This document shows positions 34,510 through 42,800 of a DNA stretch of 64,000 nt, piece by piece. The notes beneath the pieces are model-generated. The model was not told the origin of the DNA. It did not search any database and was given only the letters and a program-made list of their open reading frames with translations. The number at the start of each line of letters is the position of its first letter. Position 1 is the stretch's first letter. The stretch covers positions 186,001 to 250,000 of the forward strand of contig CAMKEG010000004.1 of NCBI GenBank assembly GCA_946411505.1, in the 5' to 3' direction. Both the position numbers and the translations under genes were made by a program. The stretch comes from an uncultured Treponema sp. (lineage in GTDB: Bacteria; Spirochaetota; Spirochaetia; Treponematales; Treponemataceae).

Positions 34510-36015
34510 ATGCAACAATTCATCCTGGCCCTGGACGAGGGAACGACCTCTTGCCGCGCCGTCGTTTTTGACAAGCGCTGCAAAATGGTCGCGGTAGAGC
34601 AAAAGGAATTCACGCAATTCTATCCCAAGCCGGGCTGGGTTGAGCACGACGCCCAGGAGATTTTCGACACGCAGATGGCCACGATTAACGCGGCTCTGCA
34701 AAAGGCGGGAATCTCCAAAGCGGACGCAGGCCAAAAGGTGGCCGCGCTCGGAATCACAAACCAGCGCGAAACCTTAGTCATGTGGGATAGGCAGACCGGA
34801 AAGCCTGTCTGTCCCGCAATCGTTTGGCAATGCCGCCGCACCGCGCAAATCGCCGACGACCTTGTCACGCAAGGCTACGGCGAAAAAATCCGCGCGGCCA
34901 CCGGCCTTATCCCCGACGCCTACTTTACCGGCACAAAAATCAAATGGCTTTTGGAAAACCTTCCGGGCCTGCGCGCGCGCTGCGAGGCCGGCGAAGTCTT
35001 GGCCGGAACAATCGATTCTTGGCTTATATGGAAACTGAGCGGCGGCAAGGCGCATGTAACCGACTACACCAACGCAAGCCGCACGATGCTCTTTAACATT
35101 CATGCGCTTGAATGGGACAAAGAGCTTTTGCATTTGCTTAACATTCCCCAAAAGATTTTGCCGCGCGTAGTCGATTCAAGCGGAGTCTACGCGACTACCG
35201 ACAAGGACGTTTGCGGCTTTGAAATTCCAATCGCGAGCGCGATTGGCGACCAGCAGTCCGCGCTTTTTGGCCAAGGCTGCTTCAAGCCCGGCGAGGCCAA
35301 GAACACTTACGGCACCGGCTGCTTTTTGCTTATGAACACGGGAAGCAAGGCTTATCTTTCTAAAAATAAATTGCTCACGACAATCGCGATTGGCCTTAAC
35401 GGAAAAGTTGAATACGCGCTTGAAGGAAGCATCTTTATGGGCGGAGCGGTCGTCAAATGGCTCCGCGACGAGCTGAACATAATCAGCGCCTCAAAAGAGT
35501 GCGACGGCCTTGCGGCGACCGTTCCCGACTCGAACGGCGCGATACTGGTTCCGGCCTTTACGGGCTTAGGCGCGCCTTACTGGGACCCTTACGCGCGCGG
35601 AATACTGGTTGGCCTTACGCGCGGAACCAACAAGGCGCACATTTGCCGTGCGGCGCTGGACGCGATAGCCTTTCAGGTTACGGACAGCTTAAAGTGCATG
35701 GAGGACGACTCCGGCATTAAGATAAGCGCGCTCAAGGTTGACGGAGGAGCCAGCGCCTCCAACATTCTTATGCAAATCCAAGCGGACTATTTAAACGCAA
35801 AAGTCATTCGCCCTCAGAACACGGAAACGACAGTAACGGGCGCGGCTTTTTTGGCGGGCCTTGCCGTCGGCTTTTGGGAAAGCAAGGAAGAGATACTTTC
35901 GTTTTGGAAGGCCGACAGAGAATTCGTTCCGGCGATGGAAGAGGCCGACAGGGCGCGCGCGATTGCCGCTTGGAAAAAGGCCGTGGTCCGCGCGCAAAAG
36001 TGGGCGGACGACTAG
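34510..36015 (+). CDS. glpK: Glycerol kinase
   Basis: Phosphorylates glycerol to glycerol 3-phosphate with ATP in the cytoplasm. The 501-aa FGGY-family protein shows ALDEGTTSCRAVVFD at the N-terminus (phosphate loop), PGWVEHDAQEI, GITNQRETLVMWD, NTYGTGCFLLMNTG, and the C-terminal KVDGGASASNILMQIQAD with PQNTETTVTGAAFLAG, all normal for GlpK. A GGAG sequence lies 6 nt before the ATG. No promoter was recognised between it and the phosphorylase gene, so read-through transcription is likely. No glycerol facilitator or glycerol-3-phosphate dehydrogenase gene is nearby. Confidence 0.96.
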   Translation: MQQFILALDEGTTSCRAVVFDKRCKMVAVEQKEFTQFYPKPGWVEHDAQEIFDTQMATINAALQKAGISKADAGQKVAALGITNQRETLVMWDRQTGKPVCPAIVWQCRRTAQIADDLVTQGYGEKIRAATGLIPDAYFTGTKIKWLLENLPGLRARCEAGEVLAGTIDSWLIWKLSGGKAHVTDYTNASRTMLFNIHALEWDKELLHLLNIPQKILPRVVDSSGVYATTDKDVCGFEIPIASAIGDQQSALFGQGCFKPGEAKNTYGTGCFLLMNTGSKAYLSKNKLLTTIAIGLNGKVEYALEGSIFMGGAVVKWLRDELNIISASKECDGLAATVPDSNGAILVPAFTGLGAPYWDPYARGILVGLTRGTNKAHICRAALDAIAFQVTDSLKCMEDDSGIKISALKVDGGASASNILMQIQADYLNAKVIRPQNTETTVTGAAFLAGLAVGFWESKEEILSFWKADREFVPAMEEADRARAIAAWKKAVVRAQKWADD

Positions 36016-36062
36016 CGGCGCGAAAATTGGACGCAAGCCAAAAATTGTTGGACGCCGCGTGA

Positions 36063-36108
36063 GCCGCAACAAACGCGCTCGCAATACTCGCGCGTTCAGC
36101 GGTAATGT
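36063..36108 (+). repeat. Dispersed structured repeat, family I, copy 2
   Basis: GCCGCAAC (36063-36070), stem AACGCGC (36072-36078) / GCGCGTT (36090-36096), then CAGCGGTAAT. The flanks match copy 1, but the stem sequence is different and remains complementary. It lies just after the end of the minus-strand yhbY. Confidence 0.6.
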
Positions 36109-36114
36109 GTTGGC

Positions 36115-36402
36115 TTAAATCAAATGCTTTCGCTTGTCGGGGTTTGTTGATTCCTTGTAAAGAATCGCGACGTTTCCGATTATGCGCACAAGCTCGGCGC
36201 CGGTCTTGGCGCAAAGTTCCGCGGTCAAATCTTTTTTCTCTTCTTTAAATTCGTTGAACTTAACTTTTATCAATTCGTGGTCGTCGATTACCTTGGCGAT
36301 TTTTTGAACGACGCCGTCGGTCAAGCCGCCCTGGCCTACTATTACAAGAGGATTCAAGTTGCTGGCCGCGCTGGACAATGTTTTTCTTTGCGAACTAGTC
36401 AT
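36115..36402 (-). CDS. yhbY: YhbY/CRM-domain ribosome assembly RNA-binding protein
   Basis: Small (95 aa) CRM-domain protein that binds pre-50S ribosomal RNA in relatives. The fold landmarks are present: NLNPLVIVGQGGLTDGVV with the GxxG loop, DDHELIKVKFNEF, ELCAKTGAELVRIIGNVAIL and YKES. The frame is open for 44 more codons upstream, but that part is Arg/Pro-rich and runs into a repeat element. The start at 36402 fits the family length and has a promoter (TTGTCC-17-TACAAT) whose -10 ends 6 nt before the ATG. This implies a leaderless mRNA; no Shine-Dalgarno sequence is visible. Confidence 0.9.
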   Translation of the reverse strand: MTSSQRKTLSSAASNLNPLVIVGQGGLTDGVVQKIAKVIDDHELIKVKFNEFKEEKKDLTAELCAKTGAELVRIIGNVAILYKESTNPDKRKHLI

Positions 36403-36408
36403 GCCGCT

Positions 36409-36437
36409 ATTGTAGCGCAGTTTTGAAAATAGGACAA
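36409..36437 (-). promoter_or_regulatory. Leaderless-type promoter of yhbY
   Basis: On the minus strand: TTGTCC (36432-36437), 17 nt, TACAAT (36409-36414), 6 nt, ATG. The -10 is preceded by GCGC, as in four other promoters in this window. Confidence 0.65.
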
Positions 36438-36463
36438 CATGGCGCAGGACAAACGCAATGAAA

Positions 36464-36542
36464 GCGGTAAAAAAATGCGCGAAGGAGCGGGGCGGCTGGC
36501 GGCGCCGCTCTGACGCAGCCGCGACTGGGAGCATTTTTTGTT
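36464..36542 (+). repeat. Dispersed structured repeat, family II, copy A
   Basis: Left end AAAAAATGC (36470-36478) and right end GCATTTTTT (36531-36539) are perfect 9-bp terminal inverted repeats. Inside the left end is a G-rich 26-bp block (36479-36504) identical to 56775-56800. The right end shares ACTGG.AGCATTTTTT with copy B. It lies between the divergent yhbY and HU promoters. Confidence 0.65.
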
Positions 36543-36576
36543 AATGAAGCAATAATACGTTTACTCTGGTCGGCAC

Positions 36577-36606
36577 TTGACATATTATTTTGTTTTCTTG
36601 TAAAAT
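36577..36606 (+). promoter_or_regulatory. Promoter of the HU gene
   Basis: TTGACA (36577-36582), 18 nt, TAAAAT (36601-36606). A leader of about 35 nt ends with GGGGGAAAG, a good ribosome-binding site, before the ATG at 36648. Confidence 0.65.
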
Positions 36607-36647
36607 TGACGATATAACTTAAAGAACATTTTTTGGGGGAAAGAAAA

Positions 36648-36932
36648 ATGAACAAAACAGAGCTTGTAGATGCCATCGCTAAGGAAACATCACTTTCAAA
36701 GAAAGACACAGAAGCGTTTGTAAAATCATTCGTAGACGTTGTTTCAAAGGCTCTTAAGAAGGGCGACGATGTCGCTTTGGTTGGATTCGGAACGTTCGCC
36801 GTTACAAAGCGCGCCGCCCGCACAGGCCACAATCCTAAGACTGGCGAGACAATCAAGATTGCCGCCGCCAAGACACCCAAGTTCAAGCCTGGAAAGGCCC
36901 TTAAGGACTTGGTCAACGGAGCCAAAAAATAA
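36648..36932 (+). CDS. HU-family nucleoid DNA-binding protein
   Basis: A 94-aa histone-like protein that bends and coats DNA. It starts [20 protein letters not shown], has the core VGFGTF, and carries the DNA-arm region [19 protein letters not shown] with the usual Arg-Asn-Pro-like tip (HNPKTGE), then [15 protein letters not shown]. The start at 36648 follows GGGGGAAAG; an in-frame TTG 15 bp upstream overlaps that site and is rejected. It is monocistronic, with its own strong promoter and a perfect terminator. HU rather than IHF is preferred from length and the conserved [10 protein letters not shown] end. Confidence 0.95.
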   Translation: MNKTELVDAIAKETSLSKKDTEAFVKSFVDVVSKALKKGDDVALVGFGTFAVTKRAARTGHNPKTGETIKIAAAKTPKFKPGKALKDLVNGAKK

Positions 36933-36964
36933 GTTGTCGCGCCGCAAAGCGCAAGTCAATGAAA

Positions 36965-36990
36965 GCCGCCCTTACGGGGCGGTTTTTTTT
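36965..36990 (+). terminator. Intrinsic terminator of the HU gene
   Basis: CCGCCC (36966-36971), TTAC plus one G, GGGCGG (36977-36982), then eight T. Confidence 0.88.
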
Positions 36991-37007
36991 GTTCGCGCGT
37001 CTTTGTC

Positions 37008-37036
37008 TTGCAAACGCGCATAAAATGCGCTACCAT
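37008..37036 (+). promoter_or_regulatory. Leaderless-type promoter with spacer palindrome, PAP2 operon
   Basis: TTGCAA (37008-37013), 17 nt, TACCAT (37031-37036), 6 nt, ATG at 37043. The inverted repeat GCGCAT-AAA-ATGCGC (37016-37030) fills the spacer. Confidence 0.55.
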
Positions 37037-37042
37037 AATTAT

Positions 37043-37987
37043 ATGGATATGCAATACTTGCTTTGGCTTCAAAGCATAAGAATGCAAGCGGAACCAACAA
37101 TAGAAATAATCATGGCGGCGCTTTCGGATTCAGCGGCTTTTTTTGTGGCCGTGACTTGCGCGCTTTGCGTTTTGGTTGATAAAAAGAAATTTTATCGCGT
37201 CTTGTTTTGCTATTCAATTTGCGTCACCGTCAACGCCTTTGTAAAAATCACCGCCTGCGTTTACAGGCCGTGGATACGCGAACCCAGAATCGTTCCTGCA
37301 AAAAATTCCTTGGGTGCGGCGACCGGCTATTCTTTTCCAAGCGGCCACACCGCGGCGGCGGCTTCTTGTTCGTTGGGAATAATCTGGCAGTACAGAGGTA
37401 AAAAAATTTTGGCGGCGCTTCTTTCGCTTTATGTTTTAATTGTGGCCTTTTCCAGAAATTTTTTGGGCTGCCACACGCCGCAAGACATTTTGTTCGCGCT
37501 GGCCGAAGCGGCCTTTGCTGTTGTCGCCGGTTCCGCTTTGGCAAAGCATGCGGAAGACAAAGAAGGCGCCGACAAAGTTATCCTTGTGGCCGCGAGCGCG
37601 ATGTTTGCCGCGCTTGTCGCATATGTTTTTGTAAAGCCGTATCCTGTTGACATGGACGCGGCCGGGCAAATTTTAGTCGACCCAAAAGTAATGCAAAACG
37701 ACGCGATGTTTGATTTTTCGTTCGCGTTGGGGTTTGTCCACGCTTGGTTTTTGGAGCGCCGCTTCATCAAGTTTTCAACCGACAACCTTAACGCAAAAAA
37801 GCGCCTCTTGCGCTTGGCCGTTGTTTTGTTTTTCGCATTGGCAATAACTTTTGTCGTTTACCCGGCGGCAAAGTGTTGCTTTGACAAGAGGCTTGCAAAA
37901 TTTATAAAAGGCTATTTGTTTTCGTTTGCGGCGGTCTACTTGACGCCGCTTGTCTTTACAAAAATTGAAAGGGCTTTAAAATGGTGA
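37043..37987 (+). CDS. PAP2-family membrane phosphatase
   Basis: Integral membrane phosphatase of 314 aa, probably acting on a lipid phosphate such as phosphatidic acid, phosphatidylglycerol phosphate or undecaprenyl diphosphate. The three PAP2 motifs are present: KITACVYRPWIR (K-x6-RP type), PSGH at 99-102, and SRNFLGCHTPQD (SR-x5-H-x3-D). Family knowledge puts the catalytic His in the last two. The C-terminal half has four more predicted membrane segments, beyond the minimal PAP2 core. The start at 37043 is set by the promoter 6 nt upstream; the open frame further up runs through the HU terminator. Its last 7 bp overlap the next start, so it heads a three-gene operon. Confidence 0.9.
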   Translation: MDMQYLLWLQSIRMQAEPTIEIIMAALSDSAAFFVAVTCALCVLVDKKKFYRVLFCYSICVTVNAFVKITACVYRPWIREPRIVPAKNSLGAATGYSFPSGHTAAAASCSLGIIWQYRGKKILAALLSLYVLIVAFSRNFLGCHTPQDILFALAEAAFAVVAGSALAKHAEDKEGADKVILVAASAMFAALVAYVFVKPYPVDMDAAGQILVDPKVMQNDAMFDFSFALGFVHAWFLERRFIKFSTDNLNAKKRLLRLAVVLFFALAITFVVYPAAKCCFDKRLAKFIKGYLFSFAAVYLTPLVFTKIERALKW

Positions 37988-38910
37988 CGATTGTAGCGAG
38001 CGTGGACTTGCCGGTTGACGAAAAGCTCACGGTAAAAAAGAACACGATTAAGGGCGAGGGGAGCGACAAGCGCTTTTGCTTGTTGACCGGCATTCACGGC
38101 GACGAGTTGGAAGGCCAGCTTGTTTGCTACAAAGTTCAGGAACGGATAAACGCCGAGCCGCAAAATTTCCACGGAACGCTTGACATCTATCCGGCGCTTA
38201 ATCCGCTCGGAATCGACTCAATCACGCGCGGCATTCCCGCCTTTGACTTGGACATGAACCGCACTTTTCCGGGAGAGGCGGACGGAACGATGACCGAATA
38301 CATCGCGTCAAAAATTTTGCAGGACGCCAGCGGCGCGGACTTCGCGCTTGACGTGCACGCCAGCAACATTTTTGTCCGCGAACTTCCGCAAGTCAGGGTT
38401 CCGCCTGAGTTCAAGGAACAAATAATTGATAGCGCCAAACTCCTTAACATGGACTTGCTCTGGGTTCACAAAAACGGTTCGGTGCAAGAAAATTCTTTGG
38501 TTTACACGCTCAACCAAAACGGAACGCCGGCCGCCGTAATCGACATGGGAATCGGCATGAGCTACACAAGCGATTTTGCCGAACAGCTGACCGATGGCAT
38601 CTTTTGCCTTTTGGCCAAAATGGGAATGTGGACCGGCCAGGTAATCCAGCCGCGCGAGCCCGTTTACTCCGACCAAGAGAGCGACATGACGATGCTGGTC
38701 TCAAAGACCGCCGGATTTTTCGCGCGCAAGGTTGAGTGCGGCGCGCGCGTTGAAAAGGGCCAGCTTTTGGGAGAGATAATCAGCCCCTTGGAAGGAAAAG
38801 TTTTGGCGCAAATAAAATCGCCGCGCGCGGGCCTTTTGTTCACTCTGCGCGAATATCCGATTGTGGAAATCGGCTCAACTTTGGGGAGGCTCTTGAATGA
38901 AGGAAATTAG
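37981..38910 (+). CDS. AstE/AspA-family zinc carboxypeptidase-like amidohydrolase
   Basis: Predicted zinc hydrolase of the succinylglutamate desuccinylase / aspartoacylase family (M14-like fold), which cleaves N-acyl amino acids or small peptides. The 309-aa sequence keeps the metal and substrate residues: GIHGDE with His39 and Glu42, DMNRTFPG, and DVHASN with His126. A C-terminal lipoyl-like beta domain (GFFARKVECGARVEKGQLLG onward) is typical of this subfamily. The start overlaps the PAP2 stop by 7 bp, and the end overlaps the next start by 14 bp, so the three are translationally linked. The natural substrate cannot be read from the sequence; arginine catabolism genes (astA-D) are absent here, so an AstE role is unlikely. 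Confidence 0.88.
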   Translation: MVTIVASVDLPVDEKLTVKKNTIKGEGSDKRFCLLTGIHGDELEGQLVCYKVQERINAEPQNFHGTLDIYPALNPLGIDSITRGIPAFDLDMNRTFPGEADGTMTEYIASKILQDASGADFALDVHASNIFVRELPQVRVPPEFKEQIIDSAKLLNMDLLWVHKNGSVQENSLVYTLNQNGTPAAVIDMGIGMSYTSDFAEQLTDGIFCLLAKMGMWTGQVIQPREPVYSDQESDMTMLVSKTAGFFARKVECGARVEKGQLLGEIISPLEGKVLAQIKSPRAGLLFTLREYPIVEIGSTLGRLLNEGN

Positions 38911-39826
38911 CGTCATCGATTCGCCCGCCCTTTACCGGGACAACTACCGCGTCCGCGGCTTTGTTTTTGGAAGCGGAAAAAAATCTGTTTGCGTCGTAGG
39001 CCCGATGCGCGGAAACGAATACCAGCAGCAATTCATAGCCGCGCGCTTGGTGAGCCGCCTTAAGGAAATCGAGTCGAAGGGCGAGCTGGTTGACGGCTAC
39101 GAAATTTTGGTCTTGCCTTGCGCCAACACGTATTCTTTTAACACAAGAAAGCGCTTTTGGCCAATCAACAACTTTGACATAAACCGCTCCTTTCCCGGAG
39201 AGGTGGACGGAGCGAGCACCGAGCGCTTTGCCGGAAAAATTCTTCAAATGACAAAAAACTACCAATACGGCATCCAGCTTTCTTCATATTACATCAGCGG
39301 AACTTTCATGCCGCACATAAAAATATTCAAGACGGAATTGAACTGCGAGCAAAGCGCCAAGGATTTTAAGATGCCCTTTGTCCAAGTTAGAAGCGCCCGC
39401 GCCTTTGAAAAGACCACGCTCAACTACAACTGGCAGATGAACGGCGTGCAAGGATTCAGCTTGTATTCCAGCGCCACAAACTACATCGACAAGAATTCGG
39501 CGCACACGGTTTTGCGCTCGATTTTGCTTTTCCTAAAGGCGCGCGGAATAATCACGAGTGACATTCCCGGCGGCTACGAAACAAAAATCATAAATTCCCA
39601 GACCGACTTGATGGCCCTGCGCGCGCCGTCGGCCGGATTCTTTTCCCCAAAGGTAAAGGTGGGCTTTGAGGTGAGCGCCGGCGACTTGCTTGCCGAAATT
39701 CGCGACCCCTATACAGATGAAGTGGTGTCCACGATTGTAAGCCCAAAGGACGGAACGATATTCTACATGCAGTCCGACCCGTTGACTTACAGCCATTCGT
39801 CGGTCTTTAACTTGATTTTAAGATAA
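38897..39826 (+). CDS. AstE/AspA-like paralogue lacking zinc ligands (predicted pseudoenzyme)
   Basis: A 309-aa protein, the same length as its upstream neighbour and colinear with it. The shared frame is visible in NNFDINRSFPGEVDGASTE against the neighbour's DLDMNRTFPGEADGTMTE, and in the C-terminal lipoyl-like domain (GFFSPKVKVGFEVSAGDLLA). The metal site is broken: GIHGDE is replaced by PMRGNE (His to Arg38, Glu41 kept) and DVHASN by IQLSSY (His to Leu128). I infer a non-catalytic partner or regulatory subunit for the active neighbour, supported by the 14-bp gene overlap. GGGGAGG (38883-38889) provides the ribosome site. A changed metal chemistry is the alternative. Confidence 0.85.
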   Translation: MKEISVIDSPALYRDNYRVRGFVFGSGKKSVCVVGPMRGNEYQQQFIAARLVSRLKEIESKGELVDGYEILVLPCANTYSFNTRKRFWPINNFDINRSFPGEVDGASTERFAGKILQMTKNYQYGIQLSSYYISGTFMPHIKIFKTELNCEQSAKDFKMPFVQVRSARAFEKTTLNYNWQMNGVQGFSLYSSATNYIDKNSAHTVLRSILLFLKARGIITSDIPGGYETKIINSQTDLMALRAPSAGFFSPKVKVGFEVSAGDLLAEIRDPYTDEVVSTIVSPKDGTIFYMQSDPLTYSHSSVFNLILR

Positions 39827-39843
39827 AATCTTTTTCATTTAAT

Positions 39844-39872
39844 TTTACATTTTTTAAATTCCATGGTATAAT
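39844..39872 (+). promoter_or_regulatory. Promoter of the hybrid histidine kinase gene
   Basis: TTTACA (39844-39849), 17 nt, TATAAT (39867-39872), 14 nt to the ATG at 39887. Expected leader is about 8 nt, too short for a normal ribosome-binding site. Confidence 0.7.
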
Positions 39873-39886
39873 TATTGAGTTATACT

Positions 39887-42800
39887 ATGGGCAGAATTCG
39901 GACTAAAATACTCGCGTTGGCCGCAGGCTTTCTAATTTTCTCCACCGGAGCGTTTCCGGCCGTTACAAAGGTCGCGGACAACGACATTGATTTGGAGGAC
40001 AAGAACGTCTTGTTCCTGACGTCTTCCGACGCTTCCGAAAAATACTACCAAACTCAAATCAACTGCTTTAAAAGCCAACTTCCGTCAAATTATAGAATTT
40101 ACAGCCAGTTTATAAACAGCGACATTAGTTTTAACTCGGAACTTTTCAGGCTTTTTTATAATTTCTACAATGAGCGCGCCGCTTTGCCGGAAATTAACTT
40201 TATAATTGCCGCCGACAATTCGGCCTTGGATTTTATTCAGCAAAGCCAGGATGACTTTTTCAAGGGCGTTCCGATTGTCGCGTTGGGAATTGAGCGTGGC
40301 CCGCGCTATGACAGCGCGATGCGGATGTCAAACATTCATGTTGTTCTTGACGAGCCGTATGTCGAGGAGAACATCAAGCTGATTAATTCGCTTTTTCCGA
40401 GAAGAAGAAAGATTGTTTTTATCGGAAACAACGAGCGGCAGGAACGGCTGATTGACGCCGTTAAAATTAAGTTTGACATTGAATCCGAGTTTAAGAACAT
40501 TTCCGGCCTTTCCCGCTACCAGCTTGTTGATTACGCAAAGTCGATTGACAAGTCTTCGATTTTATTCTTGCCGTCGTCCTCGGACTTAAATTACAATTTG
40601 GTCAAGTCCGACGAAGCGGTAAAAATTTTGGCCAACAATTCCGAAAATCCAATTTTCACTTGCCACGACATTTGTTTTGGCGAAGGAATTTTGGGCGGCT
40701 ATTTTGTTTCCCAAGAAAAAATTTGCGAGTCGGCTGTGTTCATTTTTAAGAATTTGGGCTTTTACAAGCGCATGGCCAACACTTATGGCGTCAACCAACC
40801 GCTGACTCCGGAATACTTCTTTGACGCCGTTCAAATGAAAAAGTTCAACATCACAAAAAGCTCGCTTAACGTAAAGACGATTTACATAAACGACAACCAA
40901 AACTTTGTCAACAGCCGCAACCGCCTTATAACATTGTTGATTATAATGGCCTTGTTGCTGACGGCCATCGCGATTTTGTCCGTGATGTTCATCAATAGGG
41001 TCAAGGGCCTTGAGACTTTGGTCGGGGAAGAGCGCTCCAAGCTTAACGCGATTGTCAGCCAGAGCGACGCGCTTTTTTGGGAATGTTATTTTGACCGAGG
41101 CGAGGACGAAATCTTTTTGGCGGACGACTATCCCGAGGACAGCGACGGCTCCTTTACCGGCGACATCGCGCAGGGATGGATTGACAGCGGCATCATTCCC
41201 GAAGAGTATTTGGACAAGTACAATGAAATGATAGGCGAGCTTAAGGCCGGTAAGGAAAGCGTTTCCATAGACTTGCCGCTTTTGCAGGAAGACATTCACA
41301 CCCACTTGACCACGACGCGATGGAAGCACATCGTTTATAAAATCATAGAGAAAAAAGGCGACAAGGTTACAAAGGCCATCGCCACCGCGATTGACATCAC
41401 AAACAGAAAGCACGCGGAAGAGGAGTACGAGGGCGAGATGTCCTACCGCTCCTTCATCAACAAAGAGTATCCTTTGTACACAAGGTTGAACCTTACAAGC
41501 AACGTCATAATGGAAAAGATGGTCAACGTGCCGGAGCTTAGCCGAGCGATGGTGGACACCACTTCCGACAACGAGCTTGAGGCCATAGCCAGCATAGCCA
41601 CGACGCACGGACAAAATTCAAACCTTCCCGCCGCCATGACCAGAAAGCAATTGCTCACAATGTTCATGAACGGAAACCGCTCAAAGGAATGGGATTTTTA
41701 CTACGAGTTTAAGACGGGCATAATTCGTTGGTTCAGCCTTAGCGTCGAGCTTACGTCAAACCCGCACACAAACTGCATCGAAGCCAACATTTACCTGCGC
41801 GACATCACCAATACAAAGATTATGTCGATTTCCAAGGACTCCGTTTTGGACGAGGAAGTTGAATACATTTTCTGGCTGGACTTGTCCACCGCAAACTGCC
41901 ACTTCATCCACAGCGCGCAAAACATTTCTTGGCTGCCCGCCGAGAAGGACAACGTCGAGTATTATTCGATGATTGAGACCATGTTGAACGATGTTGTCAG
42001 CAGCAAGGACCGCCCGCAAGTTGAGGACTTTTTCGCGCTAAAGTACCTTACCGTAAAATTAAAGGACAAGCAGGCGGCCAACTGCACTTTTGAAATCATC
42101 ACCGACAACTTGCGCATCGCCATCAAGCAGGTTCACTCTTACTTCTTGAACGGAAACCAAAACATCATCGTTTTCATTTGCCGCGACATCACGGACATCA
42201 CTTTGTTCGAGAAGTTGCAGAACGAAAAGCTTTCAAAAGCCATCGAGCAGGCGGAAAAAGCCAACGCCTCAAAGAGCGACTTCCTTTCTCGAATGAGCCA
42301 CGACTTGCGCACTCCTATGAACGGCGTAATCGGAATCGCCGAGCTTGCCGAGGACGAGCTTGACAAGCCCGAGGCGATAAAGGAAGACTTGCGCAAAATC
42401 AAGTCGTCGTCAAAGTACATGGTAAGCCTTCTTAACGACATTCTTGACATGTCAAAGATTGAAAGCGGAAAGCTTGAGATTAGAAAGAGCAAGTCCAGCG
42501 TGGGCGAAATGCTGGAATTTATATGCACGCAGGCGCAGACTTTGTGCGAAAGCAAAAAGATAGAGTTTTACTGCAACAGGGATCCCAAGCTTTTGATGCA
42601 TTACTTGGTCAACGTTGACAAGATGCACTTGCAGCAAATCGTAATGAACCTTTTGTCCAACGCCTCAAAGTTCACGCCGCCGCAGGGCAGAATAGAATTC
42701 CTTATAAACATTCTTTCAAAGACTGACGAAAAGCTAAGCTTGGAGCTTATCGTCCGCGACACAGGAAGCGGAATGACAAAGGAATTCCAAAAGGTAATGT

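Noticed and set aside
31961..36015. The LacI-type regulator at 1-966 as controller of the cellobiose/glycerol genes
   Set aside because: It lies 31 kb away and no LacI-type operator was recognised upstream of either gene.
36403..36534. Extended YhbY N-terminus (44 residues)
   Set aside because: The extension is Arg/Pro-rich, overlaps the promoter and part of a family II repeat, and exceeds the family length.
40586..41614. 342-aa minus-strand frame inside the histidine kinase
   Set aside because: No recognisable domain; shadow of the kinase frame.
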